A stretch of DNA of 64,000 bases from Thinopyrum elongatum (taxonomy: Eukaryota; Streptophyta; Magnoliopsida; Poales; Poaceae): NCBI GenBank assembly GCA_011799875.1, contig CM022297.1, positions 540,624,795 through 540,688,794 on the forward strand, in the 5' to 3' direction. Of the stretch, positions 31,950 through 43,510 are shown one piece after another. Position numbers and translations under genes: made by a program. Position 1 is the first letter of the stretch; every line of letters starts with the position of its first letter. The notes below the pieces were generated by a model that saw only the letters and a list, made by a program, of their open reading frames with translations, ran no database searches and had not been told where the DNA came from.

Positions 31950-34447
31950 ATGAAGAGGGATGGTGACATTAAGTCCTTTTTCCGTAATTATGAGGCAAAA
32001 ACAAGAAAGGTTGCAGCCGAAGAGCAACCTGAACCTGATATTGATCCACCTCCAGTCCATTCGGATGCAGAGATTGGCATTGATATTGATCCACCTCCAG
32101 TCCATTCTGATGCAGAGATTGACATTGATATTGATGATGAAGCGCCACGGCAACCATCACCCCAACATCCACATGCAAGGTCATATAATATTCAAAGGCT
32201 TCCACCTGATCCAGGGGAAAGGATTCCTATTTCAAAGTATGATGTTAATGATCAAGACGAAGTTCGGAGACGGTACATTGCAAAGAATGCAGTCCAACCA
32301 TATGCACACAACTTTGAAGTCAAGAAAATGTATGGTAAAAATCGACACTTCAACTTTGTTTGGTTTGAGAACTACAAATGGCTAGAATATAGTGTCAAAT
32401 ATGAGGCTGCATTTTGCTTTGTGTGTTATCTGTTCAAAGGCAAATCGAATGGGGGCCTAAGGGTGATGCCTTTGTTAAAGGTGGTTGGAAAAATTGGTAT
32501 AGGCCTGATGCATTAGACAAACATGAGGGTGGTATTAACAGCATTCACAACAAAACTCAAGAGAAGTACAATTTATTTGTGGCACCCCAACCATCAATTG
32601 ATAACATCATGGTGAGGGTGTGTAAAGAGGATTTGCGTATGTACAAGGCTAGGCTGACTTATTCACTTAAATGCTTGAGGTTTCTTTTGAACCAAGGATT
32701 GGCATTTCGTGGACATGATGAGAGTGAAAAATCTAGCAATAGGGGGAACTTTCTTGAACTTCTTAAATGGCTTTCGGAAAATGATGAAGAAGTTAATAAA
32801 CTTGTTTTGAACAATGCTCCTGGGAATTGCATCTTGACTAGTCCAAAGATACAAAATCAAATAATTGAATGTTGTGCGGCGGAAACAACTAAAAGAATTA
32901 TTGAAGATATTGGTGATGACCACTATGCAATCCTAGCTGATGAGTCTAGTGATGCATCTCATAAAGAACAACTTGCTCTCTGCATACGATTTGTTGACAA
33001 ATCGGGAAGAGGATGTGAGAGGTTCCTTGGAGTTGTTCATGTTGCCAATACAACTTCATTGTCACTTAAGGATGCAATTCAAACTTTGCTTAAAGATCAT
33101 CATTTGACTCCTAGTCAAATACGTGGGCAAGGATATGATGGGGCTAGCAACATGAAAGGGGAGATTAAAGGGTTGAAAACATTGATCATGAAAGAGTCAC
33201 CCTCTGCCTATTACATCCATTGTTTTGCACATCAACTTCAGTTGGTTCTTATAGCTGTGGCAAACGACAATGAACCATGTTTGTGGTTCTTTGATCATGT
33301 TTCTTACTTGCTCAATATTGTTGGAGTTTCTTGTAAGCGCCATGACATGCTTCGAGATGTTAGAGCTCAAAAGGTGTTGGAAGCACTTGAAATGGGTGAG
33401 ATTGAAAGTGGAAGTGGGCTAAATCAAGAGATGGGACTAGCTAGACCCGGCGACACTCGTTGGGGTTCTCATTTTAAAACCATTATGCACATTGTTAGCA
33501 TGTATTCCACAATCCTTGAAGTACTTGATGCTATTGGAAAAGATCCTTCACAAAAAAGTGAGTGGACAAGAATACGTGGAGTTGCTCAAGCCTTTGAATC
33601 ATTTGACTTTGTTTTCAATCTTCACTTGATGCTTGTTATTCTTGGCTATACAAATGAGTTGTCCAAATCTTTGCAAAAGAGAGATCAAGATATTGTCAAT
33701 GCAATGACACTTGTTAGTTTGGCAAAGAGTAGAATGCAACACATGAGGTCTCATGGTTGGGAAGAATTTCTTGCAAAGCTAACCTTATTTTGCAACAAAC
33801 ATAACATTCAAGTTCCTTTGTGGGAGGATATTTATGAGCCTAATCGAAGATCACGTCGGTATTATGAAGTACAAACAAATGATGATCGTTATAGAAGAGA
33901 AGTATATCTTGGTGTCATTGATCAAACCATTCAAGAGCTTGACAATCGGTTTGATGAGGTTAATACGGAGTTGCTTATTTGCATGTTGGCTTTGAATCCC
34001 CTCAATTCATTTGCTTCTTATGATGCACTCAAGGTAATGAGACTTGCTGAATTCTATCCCATGGACATTTCAAGCACAGATTTGATAAGGCTAGAATTTC
34101 AACTTGCTAATTTTATTGATGATATGAGACAAGATGATAGGTTTAGAAATGCAAGGAATATTTGTGAGCTCTCTATTATGCTTGTTGCAACTAAGAAGCA
34201 TGTTCTTTATGATTTGGTCTACTTACTCATCAAATTGATATTGATTTTACCGGTGGCGACGGCGAGTGTTGAAAGAGTATTTTCAGCAATGAATCTAGTG
34301 AAAAATAAGTTGAGGACTACTATGAGTGATGATCGCTTGAATGATTGCTTGGTGACATTTATTGAACGGGATGTGTTCATGAAAGTAAGCGAAGATGACA
34401 TAGTTGATGCTTTCATGGCAATGCAAAAACGTAAAGTTACCTACTGA
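31950..34447 (+). pseudogene. hAT transposase (TTF zinc finger, DUF4371, hAT dimerisation), one frameshift
   Basis: The gene starts MKRDGDIKSFFRNYEAKTRK and carries a 15-residue duplication (DPPPVHSDAEI twice). A TTF-type zinc-finger region follows (KMYGKNRHFNFVWFENYKWL, AAFCFVCYLFKG). The DUF4371/RNase H-like core has the acidic motif LADESSDASHKEQLALCIRF and the ITS GQGYDGASNMKG and YIHCFAHQLQLVL motifs. The C-terminal dimerisation region is LPVATASVERVFSAMNLVKN. It resembles plant ZMYM1-like hAT transposases. The frame shifts at a run of five G near 32451-32455, as expected from loss of one G; the downstream frame then runs open for some 665 codons to 34447. Otherwise complete. It could be a recent loss, an assembly error at the homopolymer, or read through rarely by slippage. 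Confidence 0.9.
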
Positions 34448-34580
34448 TGTAATTTTCTACTTGTACTTCTTTCATGTAAGACTACTCGTATTGTAATTGA
34501 GCACATTTGAGATATATTTTGTGAACTAAATTGTTGTGAGATTTGCATTAAGCTACTCATGTTATTATTTTGCCATATTT

Positions 34581-34667
34581 TGTCTGACACATGGATTAGG
34601 TAGAAAAATTGTCTGACACATGGATTAGGTAGAAAAATTGTCTGACACATGGATTAGGTGGAAAAAA
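34581..34667. repeat. 29-bp tandem repeat, three copies, in hAT
   Basis: TGTCTGACACATGGATTAGG plus GTAGAAAAAT starts at 34581, 34610 and 34639, differing by one base. Lies in the subterminal region of the hAT element. Confidence 0.9.
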
Positions 34668-34715
34668 AAATTTAGAGTGTGCACACCCTTCATTTTTTTC
34701 CTGGGTCCGCCACTG

Positions 34716-34723
34716 CTTGTGGT
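34716..34723. repeat. hAT target-site duplication, right copy
   Basis: CTTGTGGT, identical to 31160-31167. Confidence 0.93.
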
Positions 34724-34724
34724 C

Positions 34725-34893
34725 ATGGTTTAAAATAGCGTGCTATAGCTCCGCTATAGGGTTTAGAAGATGTCCTGCGCTAAGGGACTTTGGTTCAAAC
34801 ACATGAACAAACATTTTAAATAACGTGCTATCGCACGCTATAGCGTTTAGAAGAGGTTCACCGCTAAGAGGCATAGCCCTCTATTTAAAACTA
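34725..34893. mobile_element. MITE-like repeat with ATRGTTTWAAATAG ends
   Basis: Left end ATGGTTTAAAATAGCGTGCT, right end on the other strand ATAGTTTTAAATAGAGGGCT; internal copies of CTATAGC and TTTAGAAGA. I recall similar hAT-like short elements as common in wheat gene regions. Target duplication not clear. Confidence 0.5.
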
Positions 34894-34900
34894 TGCATGT

Positions 34901-34902
<2 letters not shown>

Positions 34903-34945
<43 letters not shown>
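34903..34945. repeat. (TA)n microsatellite
   Basis: About 21 uninterrupted TA units. Confidence 0.97.
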
Positions 34946-34948
<3 letters not shown>

Positions 34949-35748
34949 GCACCTATCTATATTCACACCATTTGAGTCTGTATGGGCTGATAGATCCTGC
35001 AAATCATCCCTTATACGTACAGAATGCTGACTAGGAGCTTATTGTAATAGTATGCACACCTTCAGAGGCTTTTCTGCAAAATTGCCAGTTCCAAATACAC
35101 CTAAACCGCGTTGACTGCTATGGCTAGGGTGAAGAGACGAGAGGTTATATAACTACCTAATCCACCAACACAGGACGGGATGATATAACTGTTTCGAGAT
35201 GATCCGAAGATGGCAGATTTTAGGGCAAAACAGGACCCTGAAGCTGTTTGTGAGTAGCTTACCTTCAGCTATATGATCTCATACAGGAAGAAAACTTAAT
35301 GTTCAGAAGTTGAACTAAGGCAACAAAATTATGAAATCCAAGACAGATAACCACCAAGAAATTTGTTTCATCAAATTAGCAAATACTGCTAGCAAGTCGC
35401 ATCTCCAAATTGTTCACGATAATACGATATCACTCTGCAGCTACATCTGTCGAGACAACACCTCTGCTTCGAGGGAATGCCTGCCCACAAAATAGTGTTG
35501 AGACAGATATGTAAACCCTCGGATAATAAGAGCTCATGGACTTGTGATAGCTTAAAAAGCCTAGGGGGATAATCTGTGCTCAGGAAATTCAGTGAACAAC
35601 TACTAGTACTACTTTGTAGGTTCGCACCCATCTAAACAACTGAAGCACAGGATCACCAAGAGGTAGGTGATTCTATCCTCCTGTACTCCATAGTCCATAC
35701 TTAAGAGTAACTGAACTAAGAGGCATGAGCCTGGTCCACGGCTTTGGA
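34946..35748. other. Convergent intergenic region and 3' UTR of TEN1
   Basis: No coding region seen. The right part (about 35380-35748) is probably the 3' untranslated region of the minus-strand TEN1 gene; the left part belongs to the shared 3' flank of the DUF594 gene. No polyadenylation signal stands out clearly. Confidence 0.4.
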
Positions 35749-36281
35749 TCATGCCCTCCTGGAGTTCAGTAGTCTGGCTTCATGTTGCCGTCGCACAATT
35801 AAAGACTGCTGGTAAAGGTTCAGGTCGAGGCCATCGACGTTCCTGCCCACACGTGCTTGCAGAATCACCTGCAGGATGTACATAAGCAACAGATTCGATG
35901 TCGCATCACACTGACAAAGGCCGGAGAAGGACAGAGAGTTACGTCGTTGTTCGGCCGGATCAGGAGCTCGCCGATGAACTGAAACATAGAGCCGCTGCGG
36001 AAACTGATGTCCCTCAGGTGCTGGGTGTCAATCTTTAGCGTCGCGCTGCCATCTCGAATGACAGCAACTGCAGAGTCCAGATCGTATGACTGAAGGCTGG
36101 TGAATCGAAAGCCAAGAAGGTCAGCACGGTTAACTAAAATGTGCGATTTTTAGATGGAAGCAATTGCGATAACGTACACTCCTGTTACTCGGATGGATGC
36201 CCCTTGCTTGAACATCTCCGAGGAGGGCTCTAGCTCTTGCAGAGTGACAGGCACACCTGGTTTCAGAGTGGAAGATGCCAT
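35749..36281 (-). CDS. TEN1: TEN1, CST telomere-capping complex subunit (host gene)
   Basis: Three coding exons on the minus strand (36281-36178, 36096-35943, 35868-35749) join in frame to 126 codons, the normal size for plant TEN1 (about 125 residues). Landmarks: MASSTLKPGVPVTLQELEPS at the start, FKQGASIRVTG, then SYDLDSAVAVI, LKIDTQHLRDISFRSGSMFQ, FIGELLIRPNNDV, and VILQARVGRNVDGLDLNLY near the end. TEN1 is a small OB-fold protein that binds STN1 and CTC1 to protect telomeres and help fill-in synthesis. All splice sites are canonical and there is no stop or frameshift. A GC-rich segment at about 36700-36985 with a donor-like border is a likely 5' UTR exon. The gene converges on the DUF594 gene. 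Confidence 0.93.
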
Positions 36282-37749
36282 CTAGCCAGCACACAGGGAA
36301 CTGATGAAATGCGAAATGAGGGGCTTAGCCTCTAGTGACAGTCTTAAGTCTTAACAAACAAAACGAGCGCAGATACTGGTAAAAAATTACAAGATTGCAC
36401 ACTAGTAATACTGAATATAACTGATACTGTTTCAACATTATCCTCGACCTCGTGCTCAACATTGTATTTGTTCAGATGCATGAGACGGAAATATGGATAC
36501 TAATGCTGCACACTGATCTAGCATTGTAATCTCAATTACGGGGAAGGAGGCAAAATGTATGAGCTTCCAAAGAAGGGCTTCAAAATCAGACATGCAATTC
36601 CAATCCCATTCCCATACAGTACATACAGTGATTCCGACATTCTGGCATGAGATCTAATCTGAAACTTGACTCGATCCTTATTTTTGCACCTGACAGAAAC
36701 CGCTAACAACGTACCTAATGCGCACGGGCTGCCTGATGAAATCCACAGCCCTGGCAAAGATTGCCTCTGCGTTGACCTACTCCTTCCCCCTCCTGCTCCT
36801 CCACCGCGCGTCGCCGGCGAGGCGGCCTCGCCAATGCGCGCAAGCAGTCCAGCCGCTCGAAGCACGAGGATTGGGTCGGAGACGCGAAGATCGCCTGGGG
36901 GAGGATGGGTGGAAGGACGGCGGCGGGGGAGAGATTCCGGCGAACGGCGGCGGGTGGAAACGGGGGGAGACGAGGAGCACCTGTACTGGTACTTTTTTTC
37001 TTTTTGTTATTATACTGGTACTGGCACTGGAACACCGAAAATACCTATATGACGCTAACGGCGTCAAATTGCCAGGGAAACGCACAGGCCCAGTCATCCG
37101 CTGGTGACCGACCGATCACTAGTGTCCAGCCACCACGTTGGATTTTGGACGAAATGTACCTTTGTATTCCCTTTGAACATCACTATTTGAATAAATTAAA
37201 AAAACATCACTACTTGAATAAATTATAAAAAAAACATCACTACTTGGATAAAGAATGATGTTTATCTAAACAAAAAAGCCATCCTTTATAACCCAATAAA
37301 GAGCGTTGTTTATCAGATGGAGTATTTTGTTTTCTCGGGCCGGTTTCTATAGGTTTTCTCGGTCGGTTTCTATCAAAAAAAAACATCTATTGGGTTTCCT
37401 TTACACATATAATTTTTAAAAATCTTGATAAATCAATTTTTTAAATGTTATGGATTTTTTTGGATATAATTTTAAAAAGTATGTGAATTTAATAAATTTT
37501 CATTACTTTTAGAAAATGTTCTCGAAATGTATAGAATGTTCTTGAATTTGATCTTTCTTAAAATGTAAACATAATTTTGAAATGTGAGCATTCTTCAAAA
37601 AACATTTTTGAATTTTTTATAAAAGGTCTGAACATTTTTTGGAAATTTTAAACACTTTTTAAGACACCAACATTTTTTAAAATTCAGGTAATTTTTTTAA
37701 CATTTTTTTAAGACATGCCTCACCATCGCATTGCGTGGAGATCTGAGAA
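36282..37749. other. TEN1 5' region and AT-rich repeat DNA
   Basis: 36700-36985 is GC-rich and likely carries the TEN1 5' UTR and promoter; ORFs there on both strands are compositional. 37190-37720 is AT-rich with loose repeats of AACATTTTTTGAATTT-like sequence (for example ATTTTTGAATTTTTTAT), common in grass intergenic DNA. No gene. Confidence 0.45.
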
Positions 37750-38784
37750 GTGGCGGAGGTGGAAGGCACCTCTGGTTGGTACACTAAGTTGCATAGTTCC
37801 CTTTCTGCCCACACTTGTCGCAAGTCACATTTGAGAGTGGACGAGAGTGAGGAGGATCTTCTGTCCTCCGAGCCTGAGGCCTCTCCTTATGAGCTGGGTT
37901 GGGAGGGTGGGAAGGACCACGATCTTCGAGCTGCTTGTGCCATTGAGGACGAAATGGAGGAGGAAGGAACCCAGAATTTTTGCTGCTTGTGAAAAACCTG
38001 AGAGGACGAAGAAGGTGGGGTGGAGTCCCTGAACCTCTTCCTTGAATCTTTCATCTTGTTGTTAGTTGCTTCTTGCTTTAAGAGCCAAGTTATAGAACAT
38101 TGGGAACTCAGTCGGGGTGTAGAGCGTAAGAGGAAACCGCAGATCATCCCTGAGACCATTCCTGAACTGATAAATCTTGCTTTCATCATTTGGAACATCT
38201 TGCTTGGCGTAGCAGGCAAGCCTCTAGAACTCTGAGGTATACTGATAGATAGCCAACGTGCCTTGCTTGAGATTCCTGAACTTCTCGCGCAGGCCCTCCA
38301 CTGCACTTGTGGGAATATAGTGCGCTCTGAAGTCTTTGCAGAAAACATTCCAAGAAATCACCTGGCCCTCTCTGGAATCTTTGTACGGTTGCCACAGATC
38401 TGCAGCTTGATCCTTGAGATGGAAGGTAGCAAACCTGACAAAGTCCTGTGGCCTGACATTACTGCTATCAAAATGCTTCTTCATGTCAGTGAGCCAATCT
38501 TCTGCGTCCATAGGCTCCGGGCAAGAACTGAAGGTCTTGGGCTGATTGCTTAGAAACTAGCTCAAAGTTGCAAATTGGGGCTGATTGTAGAAGTTCCCTT
38601 GACCTTGATTCCCTTGATTGCCTTGGTTTCCTTGGTTCCTTTCTTGCATCAACTGGAGGAGCATTTGAGTATTTGCATTTGTAGCCGCCATTAAAGCTTG
38701 ACATGCCTCCGGAGGCGGAGGTGGCGGACGAGGATTTGGATCCTCACCGTCCCGACCCGGATTACCACGAGTAGCGGGGGACAT
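37750..38784 (-). pseudogene. Gypsy-type gag fragment, decayed
   Basis: On the minus strand the frame begins MSPATRGNPGRDGEDPNPRP at 38784 with a proline run and a QGNQGNQGNQGQGNFYNQP repeat. After a stop/frameshift near 38556 it continues with the retrotransposon gag core (EDWLTDMKKHFDSSNVRPQD, FVRFATFHLKDQAADLW, SWNVFCKDFRAHYIP, LREKFRNLKQGTLAIYQYTS). Further frame changes follow before it fades at about 37750. This is the particle-forming protein of a plant Gypsy element. Neither LTR nor pol is recognisable nearby, so it is an old fragment. Confidence 0.8.
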
Positions 38785-40136
38785 CCTGAAGATGGAGATG
38801 AAGGTTAGATCCACAATTAAGAAGATCGGTAGTTGAATAAGCTGAATCAGTAAGGCTTGAAAGATGCAACATAAAGCCTCATCAAGTATAGCATCCGAAC
38901 AAAAATTGTAAGAATGCTTTCCAAAGATTAATGGAATCACCGATTGATTAGGAAGCCACTTGAATAAAACAAAGTACTGAGCGTGCCAATTGAGCTCGGA
39001 ACAAATACATGACAGAGATTTCGTTCAACATTTTCGTGGTGAGACCCACGCAGGTTCGATCGTACATTGGTTGTCATAGTGCAATGACGTTCGAAAATGT
39101 CCCTGAGCCATAGCGAACTACAAGGGCTCACAAAAAGCACCACGAGACTATCCTCTGTAAGAAAGACCATGAACAAATGGACCACTAGATGTCGAACCCC
39201 AACCTCACATCATGCATATGTTGGAAGGATATGTGATACCTCCTTTTAGTGATCCGGTAAAGGAACAGAAAAGTATCCCGCACCTATTTCCCCAGAGGTG
39301 ACCATGGATTATCGAACGCACGAGAGGAAGATTCCCTTGAAGTGATGGTCTCTAGAAAGCTTTTGTTAAAGGATCAATTCTAGCTTTTGACTGAATCAAT
39401 GAAACAAATACTGATTCAAACACTTATAATAAAAAGAGGTACGGATATGAGGTCTTAAGTCTAAAAAAATGTATTTGTGTTGGGACTAGATATAATCTTA
39501 ATTTGTGCACTGGAAATCAGCCATTGAGATGTGCTTATTACAAACTGAAGTGGGGGATGTGTCCAAATAACATCTTGACCGGCACGAGTCCTGCGTCAAG
39601 AATCAGTTGTTTTACCGCATGCCCTATCCGTCGTGCGGCGTTGCCTCGATAATTAAGATAATAAATATCAGACAAGAGCTTTGGGCGTTTAATGACTACA
39701 CCTCATGAATCCCCAAGGATTGGATTCGAGTTACCGCACTAAACCCTTCTATCACTGGTGTTCAGTATAACACTTCACATTCTCCCTGCACTTAGCCTCA
39801 CCGTTACTTGATCTCCATGATCCTGGGTACGCCGATATGTTTGTAATTCATTCTGATTTCTTTCGTGAGACCTAAACATGCTTCTAAAACTTACAACCGT
39901 GTTGTTCCTTGTATACAGCAATGGTTTCCATTTAAATCTTGCTAATCATTGGAAGGTGATAAATTATCCTGCCCATCAGTCCAAAGTAAGTGGACGGTTT
40001 AGAATCGTCTGGAACCACTCCAAATTTATCTTCAATTACACAACGGATGCAGGATGAGCTTAACTACTAAACGGAGAGATCACAAGTGACATGCCGAAGA
40101 ACAGTGCCAATCAGGAACACGGTTATGGTTCCATAA
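38785..40136. other. Unassigned DNA between gag fragment and metacaspase
   Basis: 38785-39430 may be the leader of the Gypsy element whose gag lies to the left; no PBS or LTR end could be fixed. 39430-40136 shows no ORF, RNA gene or repeat that I recognise. The last 100 bp or so are probably the metacaspase 3' UTR. Confidence 0.4.
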
Positions 40137-41549
40137 TTACAAGATAAAGGGCTTCCTGTAGATGTCGAATGCTTCGGACGCGCACAGCTGAGGCTCCTGC
40201 AAAATTGGTTGATGAAAGTTGAGGATGAATTAATGCTTGCGATTTGAAGTAGTTAACCTTAGTTAGTTGCAACAGTAATAAGAGTAGCTAATTGATGGAT
40301 TACCTGTGCGCTGCTGAAGGTGATGACCCGACGGAAAAAGGAGCCGATGGGCCCAGGGATGCCGGACTCACCGCCGTTGTCGCGGATCGTGGCCCGCATC
40401 GCGCTGAGCAGGCGACCGTAGGTGGTGCCCGGCTCAGACTCCACCGCCTTGATGAAGCTGTACGTCATGGCACCGGTGGAGGTGGAGCCCAAGAACGCCT
40501 TCCTGTCTGACTCTGCGGAGGTTTGGCCGTCCCCGCAACCGCTGAAGGAGATCGCCAGGCCGCCGCTGGTGCCTTTCTGCGCATCTGGTTGACGGTTGTG
40601 GTTCTCCCATTGCCAGTACCCAGTTCTTGATTCGACGGAGGAGAAAATTACAGCAAGGCAAAGCTACAGTGTAGTACTGGAAATTAACTACTGTAGATTA
40701 GATGGTGTACGCACCTGGATATGCGACAGAGGTAGGGGAGATCCAGGATGGTGCCGCTGTGACAGGTATCGATGATGGCGTGGAGCTTGACGCCTGCGCC
40801 GAGGGGGCGGACGATGGTCTCGTTGATCTCGTCATCAAGGATGACGCCGCGACCCTCGAAGTCCTGAGGGCAGAGCGCCTCGTCGTAGCCGTCCACCTCG
40901 TCGCCGTTGTTGTCCAGCTTCTGGACGCCGTGGCCGGAGAAGTGGAACACCAGGGAGTCGCCGGAGGTGCAGCCCTCCACCAGCCACCGCATCGCCAGCC
41001 GGATGTTGTCCTTGGTCGGCCAACGGTACGGGTCCTCCTCCTCCTCTGTCCATCGGATGGATGCTCACAAAACCGAGCTTTACACGTTCAACTTTAACGA
41101 AAATGGTTTCTTGTTTGCTTACGCGTGAGGGCGAGGATGCAGTCGCTGGGGAAGCCAAACCTCTCGCGGAGCAAGTAGGCCATGCAGTTGACGTCGTTGA
41201 CGGTGCCTTTGAGCTCGTACTTGGTGAAGCTGTAGCTGATGCCAACGAGGAGCGCCCGCTTCTTGCCGCGGGCGCGCGGGTAGCTGGCCGGCAGGCGGTA
41301 CGGGTCGCCGGCACGCATCGACCCGGACGACGCGGGCGGCGGCTGCGATGGAGACCCGAAGAGCAGGCCCTTGATGAAGCCCACGGCCTGGTGCAGGCCG
41401 CCGTTGTGCTGCGGCCGGCGCTCCACGCGCGTCATGGCGTGGCAGAGGGCGCACCGAACAGAGCGCGCGCCCGGCGGCGCGGAGATGGACGCGCCGCAGC
41501 GGCTGCACCATGTTGTGCGCGTCTGCCTTGAGCTCGCCATGAATGACAT
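40137..41549 (-). CDS. Type I metacaspase with LSD1-type zinc finger (host gene)
   Basis: Four exons on the minus strand (41549-41123, 41045-40715, 40625-40304, 40196-40137) join in frame to 380 codons; a second Met three codons in (MASSRQTRTTW) may be the real start. The N terminus has an LSD1-type zinc finger (CSRCGASISAPPGA, VRCALCHAMTRV) and a Pro-rich linker. The peptidase C14 domain follows: RGKKRALLVGISYSFTKYEL, catalytic His in SLVFHFSGHGVQ, catalytic Cys in HAIIDTCHSGTILDLP, and the p10-like part TGAMTYSFIKAVE. It ends EAFDIYRKPFIL. Metacaspases cleave after Arg/Lys and act in programmed cell death and protein quality control. Unlike the common DACHSG, the Cys motif reads DTCHSG. No breaks; the gene looks functional. 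Confidence 0.95.
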
Positions 41550-41824
41550 ATGTGAGTAGCTAGCTAGAGACAGGTGGCATCAAGTGAAGAGGGTATGAAG
41601 GTGATGAGTTCATTTGTGTCAAGGTATGAAGGTGTTTCTGCGTAGGAGATGGAATCGAGCGAATTCGACCAGTGGACCCTGTTGCGGTGTGGTGCGTTGT
41701 GGGTGGCCTATGGCAAGGTGATGGTACTGATGCTGCCTTTCGGTTCGTCCATGGCTGCTTTATTCCCACGAGCATTCGATGCTTCATAGCGACGTGCGGG
41801 TAAGAAGGAATCCTATTTCATTCA
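41550..41824. promoter_or_regulatory. Metacaspase upstream region
   Basis: About 275 bp between the start codon and the next repeat, which presumably contains the promoter and 5' UTR. No clear TATA box was identified. Confidence 0.35.
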
Positions 41825-43510
41825 TACTACTAGGGTAACGCGTGCTTTGCCGTGCAGGTTCGTTAGTTGTATATAACTAATTTTATTTTTTTTCTCATTG
41901 GTTATTATAGCAACTCATAATTCCAGGCATACAACTATTCCGTGCCACATTAGCTATATGTAAGTCGCCTAAAAATTAATTTTGGGTCAGTCCATTTTTT
42001 TGGCATTGATCGGCATTGATTTTTTGCTTTGAGATGTGTACTGTACTATGAGTTGGCTTAGAATTTGTTTTTTGACGGGTCAGTCAACTTGCTACTGGGC
42101 AGAAGCCCACTTATGCCGCCCAACCCTCCCCTCTGCCTTTTTGTTTTTCTTTAGTAGAAATCTGTTTTTATGTGTTTCTCCTGTTGTTTTTTGTTATTCT
42201 TTATTTGTTGGATTTTTTTCTTTTCTTTTGTAGGTATTTTTGGGTGTTGGGTGAGTGAGTGTAAATGTATACATACAAATAATATATAATACTTCCTCCG
42301 TCCTAAAATAAATGTCTCAAGCTTAGTACAATTTTGTACTAAAGCTAGTACAAAGTTGAGACACTTATTTTTGGACAGAGAGAGTATGTGTGAAAAATAC
42401 ACTATCATATGATTGTTGTTTGTGTACTACAAAAGTGCAATTTTAGTGTAAAATTGTGTGCAAGTTTTTTTTAACTTTTTCGTTATGTTCAAGAGGGATA
42501 CCAATTCCACTAATTCATTTTTCTTATAAAACTTTATTATTTTCGTTTTGATCTAGTTATTATTTTCATTTTCTTTCTTCGTTAAGGGTAATATCGACGC
42601 CATTGATTCGTTACTTCCTAGGATTCTTTTTTGCGAAACTTTCAGTGTTATATGCTTATTCTTGCGTATTTTTAAACAGTGCAATTTTTGTGTACATTTT
42701 GTGCAAATTTTATCATTGTTTGTTTAGATTTTTTACATTTTCTTTTTCTTAACTGGTAATATCAATGTCAACAATTCATTCTTTCTTAGAAAAGCTCATA
42801 CTTTTGATTTTTTTTTAGTTTGATTTTATTTTCTTTCTTCTTAAAGATAATACCAAAGCAACCAATTCATTCTTTCATAGAAAATTTGATTATTTTGATT
42901 TTGTTTTAGTTTTCATTTCCTTTTGCTTTTCTAAAAGGGTAATACCATGCACTAATTCATTCTTCCTTGGAAAACTTCATTATTTTGATTTTTTTAGTTT
43001 GTTTCAGTTTCTGTCTACTTTAATGGTAATATGTATGCTACTAATTCATTCGTTCTTAGAAAACCTTTTTTTAGGAACAATCCACTGTTATATACTCATT
43101 TTTGCATATTACGAAAGTGCAATTTATGTGTAAATTGTGTGCAAATTTCGTCATTATTTTCTTAAAGGTTTATACAAATGCGACTAATTCATTCATTCTT
43201 AGAAAACTTTATTATTTTGACTTATTTAGTTTTTATTCTATTTCTTTCTTCTTTAAGGGTAATAGCAATCTCGTTGATTCATTCGTTCTTAGGAAACTTT
43301 CTTTTTGCGAAATGACACCATTATATGCTTTCTTCATATATATGGGAAAGAGTGATTTTTGTTTAAATTATGTGTAAATTTTGTCATTATTATTTTTTAT
43401 TTTTTTCTTAAAGGGTAATACTAATGCCACTAATTCATGTTTTCTTAGGAAACTTCATTATTTTGTTTTTGCTTTAATTTTTACTTTAGTATATTAGTAT
43501 AGGGGATGAA
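41825..43510. repeat. AT-rich repeat region with diverged tandem units
   Basis: The left edge has ATACTACTAGGGTAACGCGT GCTTTGCCGTGC, the kind of terminus seen in abundant unclassified grass repeats (possibly Helitron-like). From 42410 to 43480 a unit of about 100 bp recurs with strong divergence: GGTAATA, then ACTAATTCATTCTTTCTTAG, then AAAACTTCATTATTTTGATT, then TTTCTTTCTTC. A second module (AGTGCAATTTATGTGTAAAT near 42435, 42680, 43110 and 43350) recurs at wider spacing. No gene. Confidence 0.6.
42292..42384. mobile_element. Stowaway MITE, 93 bp
   Basis: CTTCCTCCGTCCTAAAATAA ... TTATTTTTGGACAGAGAGAG with TA at both sides; arms inverted around TAGTACAATTTTGTACTAAA. Confidence 0.85.

Larger units (their letters stand above)
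31168..34715 (+). mobile_element. hAT DNA transposon, near-complete
   Basis: 3548 bp, ends CAGTGGCGGAACC on the left and, on the other strand, CAGTGGCGGACCC on the right, with perfect 8-bp duplications CTTGTGGT outside. It contains a GC-rich leader (31300-31660), one transposase gene (31950-34447) and, near the right end, three 29-bp tandem repeats. Subterminal bases share the GTGTGCCGTGGCACACCC / GTGTGCACACCC motif. Same orientation as the DUF594 gene it follows, so that gene's transcripts may run into it. Confidence 0.95.

Noticed and set aside
36715..37107. ORFs of 106-129 codons upstream of TEN1 on both strands
   Set aside because: GC-rich 5' region; overlapping frames on both strands with no recognisable domain.
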